From Madurella fahalii (Eukaryota; Ascomycota; Sordariomycetes; Sordariales), in NCBI GenBank assembly GCA_029876055.1, contig CM056874.1, forward strand, positions 7,378,001-7,442,000: a DNA stretch of 64,000 nt. Reading direction: 5' to 3'. The notes under the pieces were generated by a model. That model did no database searches and was not told the origin of the DNA. It was given only the letters and a program-made list of their open reading frames with translations. This document shows positions 34,127-46,100 of this stretch, piece by piece; positions within the stretch are counted from its first letter, which is position 1, and every line of letters starts with the position of its first letter. Both the position numbers and the translations under genes were made by a program.

Positions 34127-35565
34127 ATGGCGAGCTCCGAGGATGCAGCAGCCACCGCGACGGCGGCGGCGACGGCGGCGACGGCGACTACTCCCGCAAC
34201 CACCGCCCCCAAAGTCCCCGTCCCTCCCCGTGGCGTCGACTACCGCGGCAAGCTGGTTCTCGCGCCCATGGTGCGCTCCGGCGAGCTCCCATCGCGCCTG
34301 TTAGCGCTACACTACGGCGCCGATTTGGTATGGGGTGCGTTCCACCTTCCACCTTCCCCTCTCCAACATGGACGTATCGTCTACCACGGCACCCAAACTA
34401 ACCCCCGCCGCTTCCACACACCCCACCAGGCCCCGAGACAGTCGACTACTCCCTCATCGGCGCAACGCGGCGCATCAACCCGCGCACAAACATGATCGAG
34501 TACACGCGCGTCCCCTCCAACCCGCACAGCACCGCGTCCCCGCAGCAAGAGAACGTAATCTACCGCCTGGACCCGGTCCGCGAGAAGGGGAAGCTCATCT
34601 TCCAGCTCGGGACGTCGGACGCGGCGCGCGCGGTGGCGGCGGCCCGCTTCGTGGCGGCGGACGTGGCGGGGATCGACGTCAACGCGGGCTGCCCGAAGCC
34701 GTTCAGCATCTCGGGCGGGATGGGGGCGGCGCTGCTCAGGACGCCCGACAAGCTCGCGGGGATCCTCGAGGCGCTCGTGCGCGACGTGACGCCCGCGTTC
34801 GGCGTCGGCATCAGCGTCAAGATCCGCCTGCTCGAGACGCCGCCCGAGACCGAGGCCCTCGTCCGCCGCCTCGTCGCCACGGGCATCACGGGCCTGACGG
34901 TGCACTGCCGGACCACGCCGATGCGGCCGCGCGAGAGGGCCATCCGGGGCCAGCTGCGCATGATCGCCGACGTGTGCCGCGAGGCGGGCGTGGCGTGCCT
35001 GATGAACGGGGACGTCGAGTCGCGCGACCAGGCCGACGCCTTGGTGAGCGAGTTTGGCGTCGACGGCGCCATGATCGCGACGGCGGCCGAGAAGAACCCC
35101 AGCTGTTTCCGGAGCGGCGCCTTGGACGGCTGGCAGGCAGTGACGGAGCGCTACGTGCGGACGGCGATGGAGGTGGAGAATAGGTTCCATAACACAAAGT
35201 ACCTGCTCGCGCAGATGGTGCCCGGGAAGCAGCCGGTCTACAAGGAGCTGATGAAGTGCCGGTCACATGTCCAGGTTGTGGAGGCGTTTGGGTTTGATGA
35301 GGAGATGAGGCAGAAGGCGAGGGAGATGGATCGGCTGCAAGCGCTGGGGGAGTTTGAGGTGAAGCAGGTGAAGAAGGGGAAGGGGCCGGCAGCACCCCAA
35401 CCGAAGGGGGGTGATAATGGCCACAAGGAGTCGAAAAAGAGAAAGAGGGAGGGAGAGGAGGCTGATGGCGAATCCGGGAAACGGTCAGCCGAGGGTATGG
35501 CAGAGCATGCTCCTCCCGCGGCTCCTGTTTCTGCTGCTGCTGCTGCTACCGCTCTCGCGGTTTGA
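34127..35565 (+). CDS. tRNA-dihydrouridine synthase (Dus2/Smm1-like)
   Basis: A flavoenzyme that reduces uridine to dihydrouridine in the tRNA D-loop (position 20 in the Dus2 class). Exons are 34127-34334 and 34430-35565, with a 95-nt intron, 447 aa. Motifs: KLVLAPMVRSGELPSRLLAL (FMN-binding barrel start), DVNAGCPKPFSISGGMGAAL with the catalytic Cys, SVKIRLLE, GLTVHCRTTPMRPRERA and LMNGDVESRDQA. The C-terminal tail after about residue 365 is Lys/Glu-rich with KKRKRE, a possible nuclear-localisation or RNA-binding extension. The ATG at 34127 has the better context (A at -3, G at +4). An in-frame ATG at 34085 would add MFRLPCLLRGIRTI, a basic and hydrophobic leader. A poly-Ala/Thr N-terminus follows. 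Confidence 0.93.
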
Positions 35566-35919
35566 GTAGGCCCTATTTTTTTTCCATTTTCCGTTGATCA
35601 TTTGTGGCATACAAGACCGGTTGGTCCAGGCATGGCGTTTGGGAATTAGACCAAGCATCTTCAGGGGCTCTGGCTTGGCAACGATATCCTGGCGCGCGAG
35701 ACGGGTAAAACTACTAGATAGGGGGCCATCAAAGGCTGATTGGGAAGCATTGATACATACACGTCACATTGGACTGGCAAATGGACAATGTCTGTGGGGC
35801 AATTTGCGAACGATAGGTGGTATCTCGAGGTACGGCTAGTTACTGCTCATGCAACCATGTACTACGCCTCATGGGTAGATGCCCCAGATCCGATCCTCTA
35901 CGCAACGTCACTCTATTTA
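35566..35919. other. 3' flank between convergent genes
   Basis: 354 bp shared by the 3' ends of the dihydrouridine synthase and the PP2A methylesterase. No gene or clear element is seen. Confidence 0.5.
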
Positions 35920-37542
35920 TCACACCTTCTTTCCTTGCGCCAGCAACTCCGACACCTTTGGTGGCAGCACCAGCGCACTCCGGTCATTGCGCCGATAAAA
36001 GTCTACAAGCGTAATCGCCGTCTTCTCCGGCAGATCTTCATGTATAAAGTGCCCCGCCTCGGGAAATACTTGTAGCGCATATTTACCTGGCAAGTCAACC
36101 GTGAGTCAGTCTGCCAGTCCGAACGCAGGAGGGAAGAGGGGGAAGAACGCCGAGAAGAGAACGCACCCTGCATCTGCCCAATGGTCAGCTCGGTATCCAA
36201 CCGATCCGTCCCAGCAAGCAACAGCAACTTGCCGCCCCTCCCACTCAAGAACTTCTTACTCAACCCCACAAACCACCCCTCCCAGAACGGCTGCGTCCGC
36301 GCGAGGTCCGTCCTCCATCGCCACGCCTTCATCCTCCCCCTCCCCATACCCCCAACGCCGCCTTCGCCATTACCATCCCCGCCACCATCCGCATTCTCCT
36401 GAACAGCAGCGGCAGCGGCACCCGAAGCAGAAGCGGGAACGGGGGGGTGGTGAACCAGCAAGCCGGGTACGCTGGCGCGGGCGCTGACGGCGTTCCGCAC
36501 CGTCCTCGACCGCACGTGCCACTCGACGGCGTCGCGCAGCGAGTCGAACCCGCTCGGGCGCGTCGCGAGGTACGCCTGCATGCTCTGCAGCGCGTCCATG
36601 GCCGAGCCCTCGACCACGTCGAGGACGGCGTAGCCCAGGAGGTCGACGTCTGTTGTGCCAGTGCCAGTGTCAGTGCCAGTGCCAGTGTCAGTGCCAGTGC
36701 CAGTGCTGGTGTTGGTGCTGGTGCTGGTGCTGGTGTTACCAAGGTTGCGGGATGACGACGACGAGGAGGATAGGAGGGACGCAAGCTCGGTCACGACGGC
36801 TCCGCCGAGGGAGTGCCCTATTAGGATGACGGGTGGGAGAGTGGTCCAGTGCATGGCGGACTTGGTGAGAGTTAAGACGGCGAGGAGGTCCGAGGCGAGG
36901 GTGGGAAGGGTGAGGTCTGGGGTTTCGTTTTCCTCTTCTTGGGTTTCCCGGTCTAAAGAGGAAGAAGTGGTGGAGGTGAGTCCGTGTCCGCGGGCGTCAA
37001 GTGACAGGATCCCTGCCGCGGGGAGGCGCTTTCTGATCTCTGCGCTGAGGACGGCGAAGGAGAGGCCTGACGAGCCGGCGCCGTGGTGCGTGACGAAGAG
37101 GGGTCCGCCGGCCTTTCCCGGTGCGGCGGGGGGTGCGGGCGAGGTGAGGTATGCATGGTAGGTGATGGTGCCGTCCACTGACGGGAGGAAGAGCTCGCGC
37201 TCAAAGTAGGTCGTCCAGGGAATTGGGTCGAGGGAACGACCTCCTTGGAAGCTGCGGTACTTGTTAGTGTTTGATGCGGCCGTTGGGAGCCAAAAAGGGT
37301 GCATACCCCTGTGGACGCGCAAATAGCGCTCGGCCGGGTGAGGGTATCACAGTACCCGTGGACGAAACTGATGAGGCTGACGACGAGTCGTCGTCCTGCG
37401 GGGTGTTGGGCACCGAGGCCGAGTTGTAGCGGTCCTCGTCGAGCTCGTTGAACTCGGGCAGCGTCGGGGGCGGCGCCATGGCATGCATCGCCGCGGTGTT
37501 ACTGAGTCTCGCCTTTGCCCACTTCTTTTGGAGATCACTCAT
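35920..37542 (-). CDS. Protein phosphatase methylesterase 1 (PPE1/PME-1)
   Basis: An alpha/beta-hydrolase that removes the methyl ester from the C-terminal Leu of the PP2A catalytic subunit. Exons are 37307-37542, 36167-37251 and 35920-36086, coding for 495 aa. Conserved parts: FVTHHGAGSSGLSFA (oxyanion region), LDARGHG, the nucleophile elbow GHSLGG, LLGYAVLDVVEGSAMDAL (acidic catalytic residue) and EAGHFIHEDLPEK with the catalytic His. Both introns (37252-37306 and 36087-36166) are phase-consistent. ATG at 37542 gives MSDLQKKWAKARL, the usual start. Two low-complexity insertions distinguish it: a Thr/Ser/Gly/Asp run encoded by a hexanucleotide repeat (36655-36737) between GHSLGG and VDLLGYAV, and a Gly/Asp/Met-rich loop near 36340-36440. 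Confidence 0.95.
36655..36737. repeat. In-frame CAGTGC/GGTGCT-type hexanucleotide repeat in PPE1
   Basis: On the plus strand CAGTGC/CAGTGT units grade into GGTGCT/GGTGTT units. On the coding strand they translate to alternating Thr-Gly, Thr-Asp and Thr-Ser. The unit is a multiple of 3, so copy-number change keeps the frame. Confidence 0.9.
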
Positions 37543-38205
37543 GTTCTGTGGGACTTCCAAGATGGACTAACGGTTAAAGCATTTATACAATGAGTTCGTC
37601 CATCGTCTGGTCACTCATTCAGTTGTGTCCCGGGTGTCTTGGTGTGCCGACCCAAGTGACAGGAGAAACGCAGATACAAGCTCGGTAAAAAGACAAAACA
37701 CATGACATCCCACTGTGTAGTTGTGTAAGTGTTAGGCAAATAAAGATGCCGCGAGATGCGACTAGCCTGTAGCACCAATGCTGGTTGCGATGGATTGCAT
37801 TGGAGTCGCTGTGCCTAGCGACTTGGGTGAGGTCATTGGTTGTCTTCCCGCTGTTGCAGTGAGGGCGGGGTACAGTACAAGGTTCTCACGCAAAGCAGCC
37901 GCCGGGACCGTGTGGATTCCACGGGATCGCACTATGGCGGCTAAGAGCCAGTTGACCTGGTTCAACTATCACGACTATAACCAAGGCACCACGGTAGTGA
38001 TTGTGCCAAGTCGTAATGACACTGGTGTTGAATGTTATTATTGCTACTGCCCGCTGTTTTTCCTAATGCCTGTTTTGTTTCATATACGCTATGTTACATA
38101 CATACAAAGGGATATTGAATTGCGTATAAGTGAATCAGTGAGATGGAGTAAAAGTATAGGCCAGGGCCACTCCACACCCTGGCATCGGCACAACACCCTA
38201 GGCTG
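37543..38205. other. Intergenic
   Basis: Promoter side of PPE1 and 3' flank of the FLC-family gene. Only short overlapping ORFs; nothing supportable. Confidence 0.5.
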
Positions 38206-40673
38206 TCAGTAGCCACCATATCCACGGTAACCGTAGCTACCGCCACTCTGGCCGTACCCAGGCTGCCAACCCGGGCCCTGCGCACCGTAGCCGCCAGAAA
38301 ACCCGCCATTTGAAAAGCCACCGCCACCTACATCCGGCACCGTTGGCTCGCGCGTGGTGCCATCGTCGAACGGAGCTGCCCCTAGCACCAGGTTCTCGCG
38401 GCTCGAGTTGGGTCCTGGCAGAGACGTGCTGGGCATGAGCGGCCGGAACGAGCTGCCGCTCGGGGGCCGGGCCGAAAACATTGGATTCGAGCCCGTTTGC
38501 GAGTACCGCTGGGGAGATGTTGACCGAGGAATCTCTTTGGTTTCTGCGGCGAAACCCGTCTTGGAGAGGGAGAGCGACTCGGATACGCTCAAAGACGCCG
38601 GCTTTGAGCCGTCCAGCAGGAGCGAATTGCGCGCATCTAGGGGAGTGAGGGTGTCGCGCTGCATCTTTTCTGTACGGCCGTTAGCATGCGGTGGCGTTTA
38701 TCAGTTGTCAAAAGGGCGCTTACCCATCTCCTTCCGGCGCTTGCGGTGCGGGTTCTCCTTGCAACACGCGATGATGGCGTTCCAAGCAATCAGGATGGCC
38801 AGGATTCCCGTCAGCGCCGACTGCACCGCAATGAGGACCACGCCCGTCACCGTTTGTGTCGTCTGGGCAATGCCGAACTGCTCCACGAAGACCAGGATGC
38901 ACACGACCGACAACACCCGGACCGCCTGGATGGTGATGTTGATAATGTTGCCCGAGCGACGCTCGAACGGGCGGCTCCAGACCAGGAGGGCGAGCATGAC
39001 GCCCTCGATGATTAGCTGCGCCGACGTTTGTACCATCCCGTGGCCATCCGCCGCTGCGAGAACGCAGCCCTTGGCGAACATGTAGATGATGGTCGGCACA
39101 AAGATCCACCAGTAGTTACGGCGGTACGACTCGTAGAAGAGGCTGTACTTGACCCAGATGCTCTTGTCCTCGTACAAGGCGCCGATGTCGCCCTCCATCT
39201 TCTTGAGCTTCCGGGCCGTGCGCCAGATCTTCCACGAAAAGAAGGCTAGGATGGCCGTGAAGATGGCGAGCGTGACACCGGCCAACGTCTTGGCCGCCCA
39301 AGAGTCTCCCTGCGTGAACTGGAAGACGCAGTACAGGACCCACACGCCGTAGAGGAGCAGGATCAAGTTGGTGATGGCTCGCGCGATAGAACCCCAGTAA
39401 TGTTTGCGGAAGCCAGTCAGTGCCACTGGGAAGCTGCCGAACAAAGCCCAGAATTCCAAAACGATCTTGACGAGCAAGACACCCACAACGATGGCTACGA
39501 TGACGATGGCCACGATCAGGAGCACCGTCATGAACGTGTTGCCCGAGGGAATGCTGAGCTGCTCTGCATATGCCTGGATACCGGAGACAGCCATGCGGAT
39601 ACCGCTCGTTGCGTCTTGCGGCGCGGCCGGGTTGTCGGTTCCGTTCACGTTCGTCTCGATCTGCCGCGCGGCGAGCCGGACGAATTGGTCGATCGCCCTC
39701 TTGACTGACGCGGGCCCGTTCGTCTGCGTAGTACCGTCGGGAAAGACGAGAGTAGCGTTCCTCAGGAACTCGACGCTGTTTTCTGTGAGGTTGCCTCCAG
39801 TGGCGGCACGGAAGCTGTCGATGGACATCTGGAGCTGTGTCCACTGAACCAGTCCGACCGAGAAACCAAAGTTCTTGGCGAAGCTTCGGTAGACGGGAGG
39901 GTAGTTGACTGACAGCATACCGTTCATGGCCATGCCTTGGAACCAGCCAATCACTTCGGTAAAGCTGGGGCTGAGAGTGCCCATGCCACCGGCAGCCGAG
40001 CTTCCACCGGCGGCAGCGCTGCCCCCCGCAAAGGCCGCACCCATCGCCGAGACACCACTCAGGATCAAAGCAGCCCCCGCTACGCCGGCGGCCACATACG
40101 ATACTGCCGGCACGCTAGCCGTCTTGCCGTTTGTTACTTGAGACTGGATGCATGCGACCTTCCCGCCAGACTCTCGAGAGATCAGCTCTAGGGTGGCCAT
40201 CGCCGCGATGTCTGGGATTTGGAATGCTATCGACGGCACTAGACTGGCGAACTCGTCGGGGATCTTTTGTAATCCCCGCGCTGAGAAACTACCTGCAGGA
40301 ACTAAAAAAACATCAGCCATTGAACAAGGAGGGTGGAGGTTGGCCCGTAGGAAGACCTACCAGGGCAGAGCTGGTCGACGAATGTTCCCGGATCGCAGGG
40401 ATCAAACGCGTTGGAGTAGATATCCTGGCCGTATGCCGTGACGCTGAGAACGGCCGTCACATTTTGTATCCCGGTGCTCGTCCCAGCCACGTCGAACGAA
40501 ACCGTCTTGTTGTCGTTGTTGTACTTGATATCCACCTTCTGCACCGCGATTTCCGTGTTTGTGTTGCAATTGCTGAAGCCCACCGTCTCGAGGATGTCCA
40601 CGGCCAGGGCCCCGTTCGCCAGAACCGCCCCGACCAAGGCGGCCCTAAGGAGCCGCCCTTTCAAACATCCCAT
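38206..40673 (-). CDS. FLC family TRP-like ion channel / flavin carrier protein
   Basis: A polytopic membrane protein of the fungal TRP-like (ML-domain + TRP) family; yeast Flc proteins act in ER/vacuolar FAD transport, Ca2+ homeostasis and cell-wall integrity. Exons are 40361-40673, 38724-40301 and 38206-38669, coding for 784 aa. A signal peptide (residues 1-24, ending near ANGALAVD) precedes the ML-like lumenal domain with cysteines (FSNCNTNTE, DPCDPGTFVDQLCP). A Gly/Ala/Ser spacer follows, then a bundle of about nine membrane helices starting after SGNTFMTVLLIVAIVIVAIV, with ERRSGNIINITIQAVRVLSV near the end. The cytosolic tail finishes in a Gly/Tyr-rich low-complexity run. Introns 40302-40360 and 38670-38723 are both phase 1. 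Member identity (Flc1, 2 or 3) cannot be decided from sequence alone. Confidence 0.93.
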
Positions 40674-43118
40674 TGCCGCGTAACTCCCCCGCGTTTTGAT
40701 GTTGATTGTCGATGGCTCGGGGCTTCGGTTTCCTCCAACAAACCCTCCCTGACCAGTTCTCTTTCTAATTTCCTTCTCTTGGTATTCCCGCACAATCCGT
40801 CGCGGGCTCGCCGTTTTCGGTAGCCCAATCTGCCCGGGTCTCGGCTCGTCTATAACATGGGGAGAAAACGAAGGGTTCTCGAACCGGTCGAAATATAAAG
40901 GAGACAAGGATTAGGAAAGGAAAGACAGACGACGCCCAAAGAGATCAACACGGCCGAGGATCAACCCGGAACGAATGGAAGTGGAGAACGGAAAGGTAAT
41001 AAGTTGCCCCTTCAAGGGGGATGGAGACGTGTGCACTCGCTCAGGTCAGGGAAGAACGAGGTAGCCGATTAGTACCACCAGTGCGGGAAAAGCCATCAAG
41101 AAAAGGAAATGGAAAAGCCACCCAGGGCCGAAGAGAAAAAGGACAGGGGCCCGAGATAAAGCACGAAGACGATAGCGAAACGAAAAGAAAGGAAAGGGAC
41201 CCAGCGGGTATCTGAAACGAAAATGGAGATGGGCAGAGGCTGGCCGGGCTGGTGGACGGAGGGCTGCCCTTGCAGCATTCTTGCTTTGCACTTCGTTTCG
41301 CCCATAGGCACCCCGTACCAGTCCACACCATCGAGTCGATTCCATCCCGATCACTTGATTGGGAAATGCTGTATGGGTCAAAACGGAGATCTCCAGTCGC
41401 CTGGGATCACGGCGCCCTCAGTGGTGGAGAGGGAGAACTGACGTTGCGGGATGCTGCGAGTCGCGGAACTTGTGACATTTTGGCGCCGCTCCTTTGCACG
41501 CCGGTCCCCTCCTACCAGGAACGGGCTTCCCGGCAGCGGTCGTCTGAAACATTAGTGGCAAAGGGAGCGCTGAACGAGCAACCCCTGCTTCCGTATTGGG
41601 CACCCCTGCGGCTGGCGATTGGCTGTCCGTCCTCGAATTGTTAGTGACGTCGCCACTCGAGGGTTGCTTTCGACACTTGAAACTTCGATTCGACGAACGA
41701 GACCCGTATCGGATGACAGCGAACATCAACAGGGCCGCGCGTTGTCAATGACGACTGGAGTGGCCAGGCCGGCGAGACTTCCATCTCAAACGTTCTGGAA
41801 TCTAGACTCTTCGAGAGGCATTGGGGCTGGCGTTAACTAATGGGGGGAGGCCCCGCCCCGCCACTCGCGTTCAGCTTTTAACTTAGACGAAATCGAGCAA
41901 AAGCCGTCAACCGACCCAAAACCATTAAAAGTCATCCATCTCTTCCCACCTCACCTCATGCTATCGAGCTGAACTTGAGCAAAAAGGTCACCGGATCATG
42001 AATTTTTTTTTTCTTTCCTTTTCTTATCCTTTCCCCGATGTGAACTCCAAAATCGCACGTTAAAGGAAGTGTGCACAATACAAACACAGAGACTCCGTCA
42101 TCATCGAGAATCGCCAAGTGCCTCATGTTCATGCATCTGGGCGCCACAACCTGGAAGCGAGAGGGGAGGCTATGCACGCAGATCATACAAGGGATCCTTC
42201 CCAATCCAGCGAGAGCCAATTCCCCGTCGACAGGAGCAACTCCACAACAAGCCAGCAAAGAGAGAAGCCATTCATAAAATGGGCCCTCTCTCCGTTCTCC
42301 ACTGTATCGTCCAGTTTGCGAACTCAGCCCTCCGCTCATGCTGATCCTCTTTATACACAACATTCCCCCTCCGGCCCGCATCGCCCACTTTATGCATGTC
42401 CACTCCCGGGCTGGTGCCGCACTCTAGGATCTCATATCAGCCTCCCCGGGCGATTAAGCGACCCAAGTGAACGGCATAAGGCAGGACGGCATTGAACCAG
42501 GTCCCTCGCCGTTCATCATCCCATCTTCCCACCGGACGAAAGCGCCGCGAAGCAATCGCCCTTGTGTACACAGTAATAATAAGCATCGACCACATGGCAA
42601 AAGTAGGCGGTGCAGGGACGCGGTGAGCCAAATTAAAAATGAAAAACGCCGGAGTCTATTATTAAATGCGAGCCCCGAGACACCCCCCTAAAACGTAAAC
42701 ATATCTCATCTGTCCAAAATAAACAGACCCCGGTCGTAATCTTTCATCTCATCAATCAATCACCGACTTCCAAACGTGATTCGGCCGTAGTTCGTTAACG
42801 AGAAGATGAAGCAAAAAAGAAAATAAAAAAAAAAAAAATTAAATGACAAATCCAACCAAAAGCAGAAGTCAACCAGATCCAATGTATAATAAACGCCCAC
42901 CCAATGTCCCTACTAGCAAGAACAAGAGTGCAAAGAGACATCCAAACGTCAACCGCTCGCTAAAAAAGCGCTGTAAACATAAACGGGGTGGGGGTATCAA
43001 GTATAGGTACTCAACAACCGACAACCAGGAAGGGAAATGGCGGGGGCAAGGCCGCACAAGCCATCACTCCAACAACTAACGACTTAACACCAAACAAGCT
43101 GAACAGGCATCAGCCAGC
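40674..43118. other. Intergenic, 5' of the FLC gene
   Basis: About 2.4 kb. The right part (42.5-43.1 kb) is A-rich and probably the 3' UTR of the zinc-finger gene. The left part is the FLC leader and promoter. No gene is supported; the overlapping ORFs on both strands around 41.0-41.4 and 42.0-42.5 kb lack recognisable content. Confidence 0.5.
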
Positions 43119-46100
43119 TCACTGGGGATAGAACCCCCCTTGCGGCTGATGCGGCGAGTGCGAGTAAGGCGACACGGACCCTTGCGGCGTATACTGCTGC
43201 TCCTGCCCCGGGCCGCCGCCGGCACCGCCACCGTACGCCATCGGACCCGGATCCTGCATTCCCAGCGCGTCCATGCTGAACGCGGGGAACGGCTCGGTCT
43301 CGGGGCCCATCGAGATGTAGCTGTTCGTCGGCGCCGTCATGTACGCGCCCGACGTCACCGGCAGACTGGGGTATGTCGGCGTGTTGAGGCTCTGGAAGCT
43401 GTTGCCGACGGGGTGCCCCATGGACTGCATGTTCATGGACGCTTGGGGCAATCCGTGGGAGAGGCCGTCGAAGCCGGGATTGTAGAGACCCCCGGCGTAC
43501 CCGGGAGGAGGGATCGGGTACATGATCGGCTGCGGTTGCTGCGCCGGGTTGGGGTAGGTCATCGGGCTCGGCTGGCGAGCCATCGGTCCCTGAGGCATCG
43601 TTGGTGAATGGTCGAATGAGTGCTGCTCCCGCTTGATTGGGAAGGTGGCCGGGAACGGCCGAGGGGGTGGCTCCTGGACGGGGCTGATGATGGTGTATTC
43701 ATCGAGCTCCTTCTTTGCAACCAGCCGGAGGATGGGCAGACTGATCGACTCCATGTGCTTCGCCAGGTGGACGGTCAGCTTCTTCCACGTCGGGAAAGTC
43801 TTGCCGCAGAACCGGCAGGGTTCATCCTGGGGCAGCGCGGTTGTCTCTTCGTGACATTGCTCCACCTTTGCCCAGGTTGGGTCGATGGTTCCCGCGCGTT
43901 TTATGGCCGCCTTGGTCTTCACCTTGGGCTCTGTGAACTTGTGCTCGCGCACCAGATGCTGCAGGAAGTTGTCGCGCCGGTAGCAGATGTGGCGGCAGTC
44001 CTCAACGTCGCAGGTCCACCACTCCCGATGACGGTGGCCTTCATTTTCATGGCGGACCCAGTCGGCTTTCCTCTTGAACATCTTGGGCTCTCGGCAACGC
44101 TCCCATGTACAGGTGAAGGGTTGAACATCCTCGTGTACGTGCTTCGTCCAGTCGGATGGCTTCTGGAACTTCTTGGCCATGAAGCATAACTGGCATTCAA
44201 ACTCCGCCGGCAATGTACTTGTCGGCGGCATGGGGATGTCTGTCGGAAAGCTCTCCTGGTTGATCGCTCCCTCCAGTGGGGTAATATCTCCGTCCGAGCC
44301 GTGAAACGTGGCAGATAGGGGATCTTGGCTGCGCGACTCACCCCTCGAGTCCAGAACGTTGGCGCGACCTCCCATTGCGACACACATGGTCCCGCAAGAG
44401 CAGTTCTGGGCCGAGACAGCCTGCAGATGCTTCACCCTGTAATTGAGGAGTCCTTTGTACCGGACTAACTGGTGATGAGCGATGCGGTCGACCAAGTAGG
44501 TGTTCATAGTCTTCAAGTCCGGGTTCAGCGTCAATATGTGTTTTTGAAACCCAGCAAAGTTGGGCGTGATGTCATCGATGAGCTTGTCTGCTTCAGCTCT
44601 CACATCTCCATCCTCAAACAGGTCATCTTCTTCATCCTCGTCCTCATCGGCCTCAGGTGCGGATACTTTGGTGTTTCCCAGATTCGTGACTGGAGGTCCG
44701 CCACTCTTTTTCCACAGGTCCACGATCTTAGATGACTGATTCTCTGATTTGCTCCGTAAGCGATTGAGTGGCCCCCTCACGCTTAGGTTGAGAGGGCTCC
44801 TAGGAGAAGTGATGGGAGTCGCACTGACTGAGCCAGTCCGGGCATGGGCCGCACCAAAGGTCGCTACCTTACTTCCCACGTCCACGAACGCAGTGTTTAT
44901 GCTTGGGACGCTTTGCTTCCTTGACCACCCGGGGTTAGGATTTGGGGGAGCGAGCTTGGACTGGCTGTCTTTCCGATCAGCTGAAGACTCCGTTTGGAGC
45001 GAGCTCGCATCATCATGGTCCACACGAGACCGTTTGCCCATATTGGCGCTTGGCTTCCTGACGAGACCGCGCAGCCCTTCCAGGATACTGGGCCGGCGGG
45101 GACTCTTTTGGCTTAGCGACAGTTTCTTCAGAAAGTTACCAGCGACTTCAACTTCAGCGTCGACAAGACTAGGCAAGCTGAACCGTCGTGTTCCCCACGT
45201 CGCTGCTCTAGAAACGATGGAATCATTGTCTCGGCACATCCGTTGGAATTTCTCCATGGCAGCTTGAGACGTTTGTGGCTGATAGGGCCCACGTTCAGGC
45301 TGGTAGATAGAGAACGGGAGGGGTGCATCAGCCCAGTTGCGTCCTCGGCGCATAAGTTCCAGGTCTTGATGGGTCAGCTCGCCGCCATTCTCCGCGTAGT
45401 ATGTCTGGCCAGGCACGGGGTTATTCTCCGTTTCGTTGCCCATAGGGATCTCCCGTTGGGGGATATTGTCGTCTCCATCGCGCGGGGTCTCTGCCGGCTG
45501 CTCATGGGACTGCAGAGAGGAAGGTGGTAGAACTGTCGACCTTGCTAGCCAGTCCTTGACCTCTTGGTTCCGTTCATCCAGTTTCCGCTCGGCGGTCAGC
45601 TCGTTTAGACTTGCCACTTCGGCAGCAGAACGAATGGAAGGGGCCAGACCGCTTTGCCCGGTAGACCGGTCAGGAATCCAACGACCAGCATCGTCGCGGG
45701 ACGCGGTGATTGCCGGGACGCTGTGTTGAATGTGCGATTCAGAGTTCAACGGGTCGAATCCTCCTCCGTCGTCCCTGTCCCAGTGCGAAACGGTGACACG
45801 AGGGCTTTGGCTCTGCATGATGGCGGCGGCCGAGGCGCGGTCGTCGTCACTGGAATCCCCACTGTTGCTCGTCTTCGGCGTCAGTTGCAAGCCAGGTTGA
45901 TTGCTCTCCTGCACGGGATTCGACTGTCGAGTGAGCGTCGACACGTCGCCAGGGGCAACTGAAGTCGGAGACAGGTTTGGGAATACAGCACCCCCGACTC
46001 CTTCGCCCCTCCTTTCTCCTTTGGGGGATCCCAACGAAGGACTCTTGTCGGGGCTCAGCGGCAGGTATGGTGCCGCTTGCTGCACATGCTGTGTAGCGGT

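Noticed and set aside
34335..35183. 282-codon and 269-codon overlapping ORFs over the dihydrouridine synthase
   Set aside because: Shadow frames produced by high third-position GC; the Dus frame carries all family motifs.
39116..39844. 242-codon minus-strand ORF in another frame inside the FLC gene
   Set aside because: A shadow of the real coding frame; Arg/His-rich and featureless.
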